Below are positions 39,490-47,729 of a stretch of 48,979 bases of DNA, piece by piece; the stretch's first letter is position 1, and each line of letters opens with the position of its first letter. The notes beneath the pieces were generated by a model. The model saw nothing but the letters and a program-made list of their open reading frames with translations. It was not told the origin of the DNA and did no database searches. This stretch comes from Victivallaceae bacterium (GTDB taxonomy: Bacteria; Verrucomicrobiota; Lentisphaeria; Victivallales; Victivallaceae). A program made the position numbers and the translations under genes. The stretch spans positions 1-48,979 of the forward strand of contig JAEDIJ010000012.1 of NCBI GenBank assembly GCA_016292515.1, read 5' to 3'.

Positions 39490-42236
39490 TTCTCCTGTTT
39501 CCGCTGAAGAAGGACGCCGATGACGCCGATGACGCCGATTTCCGCGACGAGGATCAGCAGAGGACGCCAGAGATCGATCAAGTAGAGCCCTTTGTTGAAA
39601 ACCCCGCGGCTGATCAACAGCATATGCGTCGTCGGATAGATCGCGCCGATCAGTGCCGCGAGACTTCCGTCATCGGGGACGGGGTTCGTCAATCCGCACA
39701 TCTGGGGCGCCGGCATAAGGGTCGCGACCATCGCGAGAAAGATGACCGCGATCTGACTTTTGGTCACCGACGAGCAGAGCAACCCCAGCCCCGTCGAGAG
39801 AATGCAATAAACAAAGAGCGAGACCAGCAGCAAAAAGTAACTGCCTTTGACGGGAACTCCGAAAAGGAAAATGATGAGCAGCATCAGCAAAACCGCGCTG
39901 ACAAACGAAAACAGCACGTAAGGCAGTTGTTTGCCGAATAAAAATTCGCTTCGCCGCACCGGCGTGACGTACAAATTGATGATGGAACCAAGTTCCTTTT
40001 CCCGGACGACCGAGAGCGCCGCCAGAATGGCGGGAAGCATCATCAGAAGAAGCGGCATCACCGCCGGCGCCATCGCCGGGAGACTCAACACGTCCGGATT
40101 ATAGCGGTAACGCGATTCGACTTTGAGATTCACGATCGGAAGCGGCATCGCCGATTCCCGGCTGCATCGGGCCTGCCAGTTGAGGTGATACGCGGAAACG
40201 TAGCCGGAAACCGTTTCCGCCGGCGCCGCCCGACTGCCGTCCACCCAAAACGCCACGGCAGGCAACCGCCCCTGCTGGACGTGCTGTCCGAAAGAGGGCG
40301 GTATCTCGACGACCATCTGCAATTCTCCGCTTTTCATACGCCGGTCAAGTTCGGCGTGATTGGCGATCGGCTTATGCGGCAGGAAATACCGGGAATTGTA
40401 AAGCCCGAGCGTATAATCGCGGCTCAAAAGGCTCTGATCGTTGTCCAGCACGGCAAAATCGATCTTTTCCACATCCATATTGATGCCGTACCCGACGACG
40501 ATCATCAGGATCATCGCGCCGAAAAGGGCGAGCGTCGTCCGGATCCGATCCCGGCGCAATTCCAGAAGTTCCCGCCAGAAACAGGCGTAAAAGCGGCCGA
40601 AATCGAAAACGTGCCGCTGAAACCAGTTTTTCGGCGCGGCGGCAACGGAAGTTTTTTCCGGCTGTACCGACGCCGCTTGGGCGGCATCGGCGGCACCGCT
40701 GTCGGCGTCCTCCAAGTAACCGATGAAAGCGTCTTCGAGCGTCGCCGCGCCGCGCTCGCGGATCAGATTTTCCGGCGTGTCGCACGCGAGCGAACGCCCG
40801 GCGTGCATCAGGGAAATGCGGTCGCAACGCGCCGCTTCATTCATGAAGTGGGTCGTGATGAAAACCGTCACGTGATCGCGGCGGGAAAGTTCGATGATGA
40901 GTTCCCAGAAACTGTCGCGCGCGACCGGGTCGACGCCGGAAGTCGGTTCGTCGAGGATGAGGATCTGCGGCCGATGGATCACCGCCGCCGCGAGCGACAT
41001 CCGCTGTTTGATACCGAGCGGCAGAGACACGGGCAGCGTTTCCGCGTATTGCGTAAGGTCAAAGCGCGTCAGCATCGCGTTGACGCTTTCTTCGACTTTT
41101 TCCTCTGGAATATCGTAAAGTTTGGCGTACAATTCGAGATTCTGCCGCACGCTCAACTCGTTGTAGAGCGAAAAAAGTTGGGTCATATAGCCGAGTTTTT
41201 TGCGGGTCTCCAAATCGTTGCCGTCGATCGGCTGACCGAAAAGTTTCGCGCTTCCCTCGGTCGCCGGTTGAAGTCCGGTCAACATCCGCATCGTCGTCGT
41301 CTTGCCGCACCCGTTGGAGCCGAGGAAGCCGAAAATCTCGCCGCGCCGGATCTTGAAACTGACGTGATCGACCGCGGTGAAATCGCCGAAACGCTTGGTC
41401 AGATTTTCCGCTTCGATGGAAATTTCGTCGCCCGTTTCCAGCGGCGGGACGACCAGTTCGCGGTGCTCCGCGCGTTTTTCTTCGGGCAACAGTTTGATGA
41501 ATGCGGCGTCGAGGTCGCGGCTCTGCGTCTTTTCGAGCAATTCCTGCGGCGTGCCCGTATCGAGGATATGCCCGTCATCCATTGCGATCAGCCAGTCGAA
41601 ACGCTGGGCTTCATCCATATAGGCGGTCGCGACGATGACGCTCAAATCGGGTTGTTCCGACTTGATCGAGTCGATCAGATCCCAGAACTGGCGGCGCGCC
41701 AGGGGATCGACGCCGGTCGTCGGTTCATCCAGTACGAGCAGATCGGGGTCGTGGATCAACGAACAGCAGAGTCCGAGTTTCTGCTTCATGCCGCCGGAAA
41801 GTTTCCCGGCAGGACGATCGAGAAATTTGAAAAGTCCGGTACTGCGCGTCAGGCGATCGATCCGCTGACGCCGTTCTGCGGCGTCCTGCCCGAAAAGCCG
41901 GGCGAAAAATTGCAGATTCTCCTCCACCGTCAGCGTGAAGTATAAATTTTTGCCCAATCCCTGCGGCATATAGGCGATGCGCGGACAGATTTCCGTGCGG
42001 TGACTGCCGTCGCGCATATCGCCGCCGAGGACCCGCAACTCGCCCGTCTGCATCGCGTGCGCCCCCATGATCAGCGACAACAGCGTCGATTTGCCGACGC
42101 CGTCCGGACCGATCAGACCGATGATCTTTTTCGGCGGGAGCGCGAGCGAAATATGATCCAGAGCCTGCGTTTTACCGTAACGCAGGGAGAGGTCGCGGAA
42201 TTCCACGACGGGGGATTCGACAACAAGAGGAGGCAT
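39486..42236 (-). CDS. rbbA: RbbA-like double-ATPase/permease fusion
   Basis: A 916-residue protein close in length to E. coli RbbA, a ribosome-associated ATPase also built as an ABC exporter. NBD1: Walker A GPDGVGKST (43-51), signature LSGGMKQK, Walker B LLVLDEPTTGVDP. NBD2: Walker A GSNGCGKTT, Walker B ILILDEPTSGVDP, while its signature reads LPLGIKQR instead of LSGGxxQ. A C-terminal ABC-2 permease (from about residue 540) has a membrane segment, a periplasmic domain and five segments with VVREKELGSIINLYVTPVRR. Start at ATG 42236 after GGAGATC. RbbA's own role, translation factor or transporter, is debated. Confidence 0.88.
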   Translation of the reverse strand: MPPLVVESPVVEFRDLSLRYGKTQALDHISLALPPKKIIGLIGPDGVGKSTLLSLIMGAHAMQTGELRVLGGDMRDGSHRTEICPRIAYMPQGLGKNLYFTLTVEENLQFFARLFGQDAAERRQRIDRLTRSTGLFKFLDRPAGKLSGGMKQKLGLCCSLIHDPDLLVLDEPTTGVDPLARRQFWDLIDSIKSEQPDLSVIVATAYMDEAQRFDWLIAMDDGHILDTGTPQELLEKTQSRDLDAAFIKLLPEEKRAEHRELVVPPLETGDEISIEAENLTKRFGDFTAVDHVSFKIRRGEIFGFLGSNGCGKTTTMRMLTGLQPATEGSAKLFGQPIDGNDLETRKKLGYMTQLFSLYNELSVRQNLELYAKLYDIPEEKVEESVNAMLTRFDLTQYAETLPVSLPLGIKQRMSLAAAVIHRPQILILDEPTSGVDPVARDSFWELIIELSRRDHVTVFITTHFMNEAARCDRISLMHAGRSLACDTPENLIRERGAATLEDAFIGYLEDADSGAADAAQAASVQPEKTSVAAAPKNWFQRHVFDFGRFYACFWRELLELRRDRIRTTLALFGAMILMIVVGYGINMDVEKIDFAVLDNDQSLLSRDYTLGLYNSRYFLPHKPIANHAELDRRMKSGELQMVVEIPPSFGQHVQQGRLPAVAFWVDGSRAAPAETVSGYVSAYHLNWQARCSRESAMPLPIVNLKVESRYRYNPDVLSLPAMAPAVMPLLLMMLPAILAALSVVREKELGSIINLYVTPVRRSEFLFGKQLPYVLFSFVSAVLLMLLIIFLFGVPVKGSYFLLLVSLFVYCILSTGLGLLCSSVTKSQIAVIFLAMVATLMPAPQMCGLTNPVPDDGSLAALIGAIYPTTHMLLISRGVFNKGLYLIDLWRPLLILVAEIGVIGVIGVLLQRKQEK

Positions 42237-42265
42237 TGTGATCTCCGGAAAAAGTGGATCTGCCC

Positions 42266-43243
42266 TTAACGCATCGGGCAATCTTTCCAATCGGCATTCG
42301 GGTCAAGTTTGACATACGCGACGCCGGGCAGACCGACTTTGACGTCGTCGATATACTTGCGGAGCAATTCCGCATCGATGTGCGCCTTGACGCGGAACAT
42401 CAACTTTTCCCGTTCGAGCCGGGTCTCGACGCTTTTGGGCGTGAACTGGGCGACGGGATCGACAAACGTCACCTTGGCGTCGACGGGATCATCGGGCGCG
42501 GCGTCGAAAACCAATTTGACCTCCGCGCCGAGCATCACCTGCGCGGCGATGTTGGTCGGCAAAAAGAACGTCATATAAACGTCGGTCAGATTGACGAGAT
42601 TCATCGCCCGTCCGCCGGCGGAAAGCACTTCCCCCTCATGGGCGAGCTGATATTGGATGCGCCCCTCGTAAGTGGCGACGAGCAGACTGTCCTTGATATC
42701 ATTTTCGATACGTTGCAGTTTCGCCTTTTCCGCCGCAATCATCCCCTCGGCGGAAAGAATACTCGCCTTGGCGTAACGCACGGCGGCCTGATCTTTGCGC
42801 ATATCCGCCAACGCCTTGTCGTAAATTTTTTCGCTCTGCGCATTCTGCCGGAAAAGTTTTTCCTGACGCTCGCAATCCCGCGTGGTGTTGGCTAAATTGC
42901 TCTCTTTTTCCGCCAGCGTCGCTTTCGCCATTTCCAGACTGCCTTGAAGGACGATCAGATTGGCTTCCACTTCCGCCTTTTCCGCTTCCAGCGTGGTGAT
43001 CTGCATCTGCACGAGTTTGTCGCCGACCTTGACGTGATCGCCTTCCTTGACGTAGACTTTTTCCACCCTGCCGGGATTTTTCGTGGCGATGTAGACTTCC
43101 GTCGCCTCCAAACGGCCGTTGCCGCTGTAAAACTTCGGATGAAGTCTCTCCTGATCGTGGCAATAATCCCAATAGAGATACCCTCCCGCGGCGGCGACGA
43201 CCAGCAGGACGATGACGCAAATGAGCCATTTTTTCTTTTTCAT
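42266..43243 (-). CDS. yhiI: HlyD-family periplasmic adaptor, YhiI-like
   Basis: A 325-residue membrane-fusion protein. An N-terminal anchor (residues 5-22, WLICVIVLLVVAAAGGYL) is followed by a lipoyl half-motif (EATEVYIATKNPGRVEKVYV with GDHVKVGDKLVQM), a long alpha-hairpin (about residues 85-185), the second lipoyl half (YEGRIQYQLAHEGEVL) and a beta-barrel domain. It bridges the inner-membrane ABC parts to an outer-membrane channel; the TolC-like lipoprotein at 2.1 kb is a possible partner. Start at ATG 43243 after GGAGG; the longer frame is upstream leader. First gene of the operon. Confidence 0.9.
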   Translation of the reverse strand: MKKKKWLICVIVLLVVAAAGGYLYWDYCHDQERLHPKFYSGNGRLEATEVYIATKNPGRVEKVYVKEGDHVKVGDKLVQMQITTLEAEKAEVEANLIVLQGSLEMAKATLAEKESNLANTTRDCERQEKLFRQNAQSEKIYDKALADMRKDQAAVRYAKASILSAEGMIAAEKAKLQRIENDIKDSLLVATYEGRIQYQLAHEGEVLSAGGRAMNLVNLTDVYMTFFLPTNIAAQVMLGAEVKLVFDAAPDDPVDAKVTFVDPVAQFTPKSVETRLEREKLMFRVKAHIDAELLRKYIDDVKVGLPGVAYVKLDPNADWKDCPMR

Positions 43244-43288
43244 GATTCCGATCCCTCCATCAAAAAAATTGTATTTCGTTTGTCTCAT

Positions 43289-43316
43289 AGGATATCATTT
43301 TTTTGCCATTATTCAA
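43289..43316 (-). promoter_or_regulatory. putative promoter of the yhiI-rbbA-yhhJ operon
   Basis: On the minus strand TTGAAT (43311-43316), 16 bases, TATCCT (43289-43294); the coding start follows 45 bases later. Confidence 0.45.
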
Positions 43317-43342
43317 GATGAAAAAATATTTTCAGACAAAAA

Positions 43343-43373
43343 AACTGCCGTCGGAAAAGTTCCGGCGGCAGTT
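43343..43373 (-). terminator. rho-independent terminator of the rubrerythrin gene
   Basis: A stem of 8 bp plus 5 bp with one mismatch (AACTGCCG / CGGCAGTT outermost) and a run of seven T on the minus strand, 24 bases after the stop codon. Confidence 0.85.
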
Positions 43374-43397
43374 CGAGTCGCGGATGAAACGCAACGA

Positions 43398-43934
43398 TCA
43401 GAAGTAACGTTTGAGCAAGCCCTCGAAGCCTTTGCCGTGACGCGCTTCGTCTTTCGCCATTTCGTGGACCGTGTCGTGGATGGCGTCATAGCCGAGTTCC
43501 TTGGCGCGCTTGGCGATGTCCATTTTGCCGGCGCAGGCGCCGCATTCGGCCTCGGCGCGCATCTGCAAGTTCTTTTTGGTGCTGGAAGTGAGCACTTCGC
43601 CGAGCAACTCGGCGAATTTGGCGGCGTGCTCGGCCTCTTCGAACGCATAACGCTTGTAGGCTTCGGCGATTTCCGGATATCCCTCGCGATCCGCCTGACG
43701 GCTCATCGCCAGATACATGCCGACTTCACAGCATTCGCCGTTGAAGTTCGCTTTGAGACCGGCGACGATCTCGGGATCGATGCCCTCGGTGGAAGCGATG
43801 ACGTGCTCCGCGGCATAGCTGTTACCGCCGGCAACCGCCTTGAATTTTTCAGCGGGAGCTTTGCACTGGGGGCACTGGGCGGGAGGCTGATCGCCCTCGT
43901 GAACGTAACCGCAGATACTGCAAACGAATTTCAT
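43398..43934 (-). CDS. reverse rubrerythrin
   Basis: A 178-residue peroxide-reducing protein of anaerobes. The order is inverted relative to classical rubrerythrin: the rubredoxin-like iron site comes first (Cys5-x2-Cys8 and Cys21-x2-Cys24), followed by the ferritin-like four-helix domain with di-iron ligands in EEAEH and DEARH helices and further Glu in the first helix (ECCEVGMYLAMSRQADR). Reverse rubrerythrins respond to oxygen and peroxide in clostridia and allies. Strong AAGGAG site, a good TATAAT -10, a dyad near the -35 position and its own terminator mark a single-gene, regulated, probably abundant product. Confidence 0.92.
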   Translation of the reverse strand: MKFVCSICGYVHEGDQPPAQCPQCKAPAEKFKAVAGGNSYAAEHVIASTEGIDPEIVAGLKANFNGECCEVGMYLAMSRQADREGYPEIAEAYKRYAFEEAEHAAKFAELLGEVLTSSTKKNLQMRAEAECGACAGKMDIAKRAKELGYDAIHDTVHEMAKDEARHGKGFEGLLKRYF

Positions 43935-43951
43935 GATCTCTTTCTCCTTAA

Positions 43952-43979
43952 ATTATAGAGGTTGACGGGATAGATCCCG
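43952..43979 (-). promoter_or_regulatory. rubrerythrin promoter region with dyad
   Basis: On the minus strand a perfect -10 TATAAT (43952-43957) has no recognisable -35; instead a perfect dyad CGGGATCTATCCCG (43966-43979) occupies the region between. This suggests an activator or repressor site at an otherwise weak promoter. Confidence 0.45.
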
Positions 43980-44060
43980 CTTCTTAACATAGCACAAAAA
44001 ACATTTTTTTCAACAGATATCACCGTTTTGCGCAAAAGACGCGGGATGCAAAAAAGAACC

Positions 44061-44087
44061 CCCCGATGCTCAAAACGAACATCGGGG
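44061..44087 (-). terminator. terminator of the 69-residue protein gene
   Basis: An 8-bp perfect stem (CCCCGATG / CATCGGGG) with an 11-base loop and, on the minus strand, GGTTCTTTTTTG after it; 20 bases past the stop. Confidence 0.8.
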
Positions 44088-44107
44088 ATCAACTGCGGTG
44101 TCAGAAA

Positions 44108-44317
44108 CTATTTCTTGGCAGCCTTGGCGAATTTGACGCCGTCTTTCTTGAACGCTTCGAAATCAGCCTTGCTGATGAAGCAGGTCAAAGAACGACCATC
44201 TTTGGTCTTGCCGCAAACGGCATAACGCGGATTGTCTTTGTCGCCGTAGATCTTGCCTTCGGTGATCGCGGTGGTGACGGCCTTCTTCGCTTTGACGTCA
44301 TAGAACTTGTGATTCAT
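44108..44317 (-). CDS. small basic hypothetical protein, 69 residues
   Basis: Begins MNHKFYDVKAKKAVTTAITE at ATG 44317, after GGGAGAGGG. Lys-rich (about a quarter of residues) with two cysteines (AVCGKT and LTCFIS) and a central GKIYGDKDNPRYAV strand pair; it looks like a small beta-rich domain with a C-terminal helix, perhaps binding RNA or nucleic acid. It has its own consensus promoter and terminator, consistent with a highly expressed small protein. I do not recognise the family. The two Cys are 14 residues apart, not a clear zinc site. Confidence 0.7.
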   Translation of the reverse strand: MNHKFYDVKAKKAVTTAITEGKIYGDKDNPRYAVCGKTKDGRSLTCFISKADFEAFKKDGVKFAKAAKK

Positions 44318-44385
44318 GGTACCCTCTCCCTTTTTTGGTTTTTCAGACTGCGCCGTTGTACCCCGGCACATCTGTCGTTGTTGTA

Positions 44386-44414
44386 ATAATACGCTGACTT
44401 TTTGAATTATGCAA
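44386..44414 (-). promoter_or_regulatory. putative promoter of the 69-residue protein gene
   Basis: On the minus strand TTGCAT (44409-44414), 17 bases, TATTAT (44386-44391), 68 bases before the start. Confidence 0.55.
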
Positions 44415-44596
44415 ACGGTTTTTCAAAAATTTTTCGATTTTTTTTGTATTTTTTCGTTTTTTTACGGAAAAAAGTCGATTTACAACGAAAAAAGAGGCTT
44501 TTTTGTCAAGGGAAGCGCAAAAGCGAAAAAAATCGGTTGTTCCGCCCTTTTTCAAACGACTCCGCATTTTTATTTCACGGAATTTTTTTCCTTTCC

Positions 44597-44624
44597 TTGC
44601 ATATCGCACTTCGTGCGCTATATT
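44597..44624 (+). promoter_or_regulatory. promoter of the RNase P RNA gene
   Basis: TTGCAT (44597-44602), 16 bases, TATATT (44619-44624); the RNA would begin about 9 bases later, exactly at the first base of the P1 helix. The upstream 200 bases (44415-44596) are T- and A-rich and hold no supported gene. Confidence 0.6.
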
Positions 44625-44632
44625 AAATAATT

Positions 44633-45006
44633 GGAGTACATCGCATTCGCGGGCGGTCGCGACCGGGACGGGTTACCGGTTCACCGGTCGAGGAAAGTCC
44701 GGACTGCGTAGAGCGGGGAGTCCTTCTGAAAAGAAGGATGCCGCGGTCGATATACCGCGGTAAGACCAGTGCCACAGAAAACAGACCGCCGGCTTCGGCA
44801 GGCAAGGGTGAAAAGGCGGGGCAAGAGCCCGCCGGGCGGCAACGAGAGTTCCGTCGCAGGGTAAACTTCCTCCCGCAGCAAGACCAAATAGGGGGCGAGC
44901 CGTTGCTCGCGGCGTCATCAGCCCCGGGTTCTGGTCGCATAGACAGATGATCGCTGCCGGGCTTGCCCGGTACAGAATCCGGCTTACACCGGATGGGATG
45001 CACTCC
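44633..45006 (+). ncRNA. rnpB: RNase P RNA, bacterial type A
   Basis: Catalytic RNA that removes tRNA 5' leaders. Universally conserved blocks are present in order: GAGGAAAGTCCGGACT (P4 5' side), GCCACAGAAAACAGACCGCC, AAGGGTGAAAAGGCGGGGC, GAGCCCGCC, GGTAAACTTC, AGACAGATGATCGCTGCC and ACAGAATCCGGCTTA (P4 3' side). The ends were set by a P1 helix: GGAGTACATC (44633-44642) pairs with GATGCACTCC (44997-45006), with one mismatch. Its length of about 374 is normal. A protein gene begins 28 bases after the RNA. Confidence 0.95.
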
Positions 45007-45033
45007 GTATTTGACAATTACGCAGGGGACAGA

Positions 45034-45846
45034 ATGCCGAAAATCGCAATTTTAAGTGACATTCACGCCAACGCCGATGCGTTGGAGGCGGTGCTTCGCT
45101 GTTGCAGCGGCATCGGCGTCCGCGAATACATTTCTCTCGGCGACATCGTCGGCTACAATGCCGAACCGGGGCGTTGTATTCAACTGCTTATGCCGTTGCG
45201 TTTCCGCGCAATGGTGATCGGCAACCACGACGATTTCGCGATCGCCGGAAACATCGAGCTTTCCGGCTTCAACCCCGTTGCCGCCGAAGCGATCCGCTGG
45301 ACGCGCGCCCAGCTCAACGATGCGGAAAAAGATTTCCTCCGCCGCAGAGAGAGCGCCATCGTCCCCGGAACCGGGATCTCCGCCGTCCACGCCACGCTTG
45401 ATTCGCCGCGAAGCTGGGGATACATTTTTGAATCGCACCACGCGGAGGACCACTTTTCCTATCAACTGACGCAGATCTGCTTCTGCGGGCACAGCCATTA
45501 CCCCGTCGCTTTCGTCAAGGGTAGCGGCGGAATGCGCGGCGAATCCGCCATCAGCAAGATCCCGGAATGGCAACACAACACGCTCCGCCCCGGAAACGAC
45601 AGTAATTTCACCGTTGCGGATTCTTTGAGCATCCCGTGCAGCAGAGCACAGAAATATCTTTTCAATGTCGGCAGCATCGGTCAACCGCGCAACGGGGATC
45701 CCCGCGCCAGTTTCGCCGTGATCGACACCGACCGCAGTATGGTCACGCGGTATCGCGTCCCCTACGACATCGCCGCGGCGCAGGAAAAAATCATCCGCGC
45801 GGGATTGCCCGAAAAACTCGCGCTCCGTCTGAAAAACGGCTGTTAA
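45034..45846 (+). CDS. cytosolic metallophosphoesterase, YfcE/MJ0936-like
   Basis: A 270-residue calcineurin-fold phosphodiesterase. Metal-binding motifs in order: SDIHAN (residues 7-12), SLGDIVGY, GNHDD, VHATLD and GHSHYP, with an extra C-terminal region (VGSIGQPRNGDPRASFAVID) as in the bacterial cytosolic group. No signal peptide, so it acts in the cytoplasm on a small phosphodiester or nucleotide. The ATG at 45034 follows AGGGGA. The longer frame runs back into rnpB and is rejected. With no promoter or terminator between, it may be read through from rnpB; a secreted protein gene follows 19 bases on. Confidence 0.85.
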   Translation: MPKIAILSDIHANADALEAVLRCCSGIGVREYISLGDIVGYNAEPGRCIQLLMPLRFRAMVIGNHDDFAIAGNIELSGFNPVAAEAIRWTRAQLNDAEKDFLRRRESAIVPGTGISAVHATLDSPRSWGYIFESHHAEDHFSYQLTQICFCGHSHYPVAFVKGSGGMRGESAISKIPEWQHNTLRPGNDSNFTVADSLSIPCSRAQKYLFNVGSIGQPRNGDPRASFAVIDTDRSMVTRYRVPYDIAAAQEKIIRAGLPEKLALRLKNGC

Positions 45847-45865
45847 TCAACGAAAGGGAAACCTT

Positions 45866-46864
45866 ATGAAAAAAATAAAATTTCTGTTGGCGGCATTGAC
45901 ATTCACTTTGCTTTTGCCGCTTGGAGCCGGCACCGTCAGCATCCAGACCCGCATCAACCGGATGGTTTATATGCAATATGAACCGATTTACGCCTGCGTC
46001 ACGCTCCGCAACGATACCGGGCGCGCACTGCTTTTCGGCGACGATCCGCGGTTGCAGGGATTCATTCTCTTTGACATCCGCGACATTCACGGCAGAAAAG
46101 TTCCCAAGCGCGAAGGACGCGAAATCTCGGTAAACGGTCTCATCCTCGCTCCCGGCGAAATCAAAAATATGATCATCCCGGTCCAGAAGTATTATCATTT
46201 GGAGCATTGCGGCACTTACCGGATCGCCGCCTACATCTCCCACAACCTGCTCCCGGAGGAATACCAGAGCGAAGATCAGCTTTTCCGCGTCGAACCCGGC
46301 GTTACCGTATGGAAAAAAACCGTCGGTCTGCCTGATCTCGACGGCGACAAACGCGACGAAGTCATCCAGACCCGTACCTACTCGATCCGCTCCCTGACCG
46401 AATCGACGAGCCGCTATTATTACCTTGTCGTCGAAGACGAAAAAAATGTTTACGGAGTTCTGCGCGTCGGGCAAATGGTCGGCAGGGAGAAATTCCACGC
46501 CGAGATCGACCTGATGAGCCGCATTCACCTGCTGATGCCGCTTTCGCCGCGGATTTTCCATTACCTCTCTTTCAGTCTGGACGGGATCAACATCGACAAC
46601 AGTTACTGGCGCACCAGCGAAACGATCCCGATGCTCTACCGCGATCCCTCCAACGGCGTTGTCACATTGATCGGCGGCAAACAGGCCTATCCCGGCGTCG
46701 ACTTCAAAGACCCCAACGAAGGCAAACTCACCGCATCCAAACTCCTGACCGAAGAGGAAAAAAATGCGGAAAGACAAATGAACAAACCGCAACCCGTCCG
46801 CGACCGCGGTCTGGTCGATCTCGGCAAAAAACTCGATATTCCGCCGGAGAAAAAAGAGGAATGA
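45866..46864 (+). CDS. secreted hypothetical protein
   Basis: A 332-residue exported protein: signal peptide about residues 1-22 (MKKIKFLLAALTFTLLLPLG, cleavage near AGT). The next region is beta-rich and Ig-like (INRMVYMQYEPIYACVTLRN, LAPGEIKNMIIPVQ, HCGTYRIAAYISHNL). A middle part with LPDLDGDKRDEV is an Asp-rich turn like calcium-binding loops, then a domain with SRYYYLVVEDEKNVYGVLRV, and a Lys/Glu-rich tail. Preceded by GAAAGGGAAA and 19 bases after the phosphoesterase, suggesting an operon. Terminated by the hairpin at 46912. Family unknown. Confidence 0.72.
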   Translation: MKKIKFLLAALTFTLLLPLGAGTVSIQTRINRMVYMQYEPIYACVTLRNDTGRALLFGDDPRLQGFILFDIRDIHGRKVPKREGREISVNGLILAPGEIKNMIIPVQKYYHLEHCGTYRIAAYISHNLLPEEYQSEDQLFRVEPGVTVWKKTVGLPDLDGDKRDEVIQTRTYSIRSLTESTSRYYYLVVEDEKNVYGVLRVGQMVGREKFHAEIDLMSRIHLLMPLSPRIFHYLSFSLDGINIDNSYWRTSETIPMLYRDPSNGVVTLIGGKQAYPGVDFKDPNEGKLTASKLLTEEEKNAERQMNKPQPVRDRGLVDLGKKLDIPPEKKEE

Positions 46865-46911
46865 CGTTTTTCCTCAAACGAACAGACATTTCCGCAGAAA
46901 TCGTATAGACA

Positions 46912-46944
46912 AAAAAAAGACTGTTGAAGCAACAGTCTTTTTTT
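46912..46944. terminator. bidirectional terminator, left arm of inverted-repeat block
   Basis: A 15-bp stem beginning and ending in A/T runs (AAAAAAAGACTGTTG / CAACAGTCTTTTTTT) with an AAG loop, 48 bases after the secreted-protein stop. The AAGACTGTTG core recurs in the terminator at 47676. Confidence 0.85.
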
Positions 46945-47410
46945 ATGTCAGTATACTTTATGCAATGGGAGCCAGAGGGGGCTTGTTTCGCCCTGCGAAA
47001 CTAAATTTAATTGGTATTTGGAGAGAAAAACAGGGAGGCTTGCAGAAGTTTCTGACGAATGTGGACAAGGCAGGGACAGCCGTGTCGGCTTTCCCCGCCT
47101 TAACCACCCCTTTTCCCGTGCGACCGCGGTCAAAACGGATGCGGATATTCCCTTTTTTAATCCCATACGCCTGCGCTTCGTCGTCACTCGCTCCACACGG
47201 TAAACCGTGCTCGTCTACGGTCGTTTGCGCATTTCCGCATTGCACCGCAATGCGTAAAATCACTCCCATCCGACTGCGCGCTCGGCGGCAACCGCCTCGC
47301 ATCCGACGGCAAATAAAGCGTATGTGATATTCCCCCGTTTTTTTTCGCGGCGGTATCCGCGAGGCAAACATCGGCGCAGTGCGTATCGCACATTGAGTAG
47401 TCGGGCGGGC

Positions 47411-47445
47411 GACTTGTCACGGCGTAGCCTTGGCGAAGACGGAAG
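47411..47445. repeat. second REP-like palindromic repeat
   Basis: The run CTTGTCACGGCGTAGC followed by TTGGCGAAGACGGAAG has the same layout as the repeat abutting tRNA-Val (CTTGCCATCCGTAGC ... TTGGCGAGCGAAGG). Confidence 0.55.
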
Positions 47446-47675
47446 CGCGAAAGCGCGAAGTATTAGCCCGCGTGGGACGCAGGATGATTTGCAGTAACAA
47501 ATATAGACGACCGCGGAGATTTGCGGGGACAAACGTCTAACTCGCGGTCAAAAATGATCATCCGCAAATATCTGCGGCAGGTACAGATCCCGCCCGCGGC
47601 GGGCGCTTGGGGAGTTAAGAGGGCGCGGCGTGAGCGCCATCTTGCTCCCATTGCGTAAAGAATGCCGACACAAAA

Positions 47676-47710
47676 AAAAGACTGTTGCAAAAAGTTTGCA
47701 ACAGTCTTTT
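47676..47710 (-). terminator. terminator of the alcohol dehydrogenase gene
   Basis: A perfect 16-bp stem (AAAAGACTGTTGCAAA / TTTGCAACAGTCTTTT) with an AAG loop, followed on the minus strand by T-run; 19 bases after the dehydrogenase stop. Confidence 0.85.
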
Positions 47711-47729
47711 GGCTTATCGCGTCAACGAC

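Larger units (their letters stand above)
46912..47710. repeat. 0.8-kb non-coding block with long imperfect inverted ends
   Basis: The left arm (46912-46982) and the reverse complement of the right arm (47634-47710) align through the terminator stem, a TGTC step, and a 27-base box near CTTTATGCAATGGGAGC with about four differences. The 650 bases between contain many short hairpins, for example GACCGCG/CGCGGTC (about 47509-47550) and GGCGC/GCGCC (about 47620-47640), and no frame I can support: the longest are Arg/Cys/Pro-rich and lack ribosome sites. It looks like a non-autonomous mobile element or a structured RNA region; the two are not separable by eye. Confidence 0.6.

Noticed and set aside
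44402..44630. Two short plus-strand frames before rnpB
   Set aside because: Phe/Lys/Arg-rich translations of an AT-rich spacer with no ribosome site; they also overlap the minus-strand promoter of the 69-residue protein.
46948..47690. Several 80-140 codon frames in the inverted-repeat block
   Set aside because: Arg/Cys/Pro-rich with no ribosome site or recognisable motif; the hairpin-dense sequence explains the open frames.
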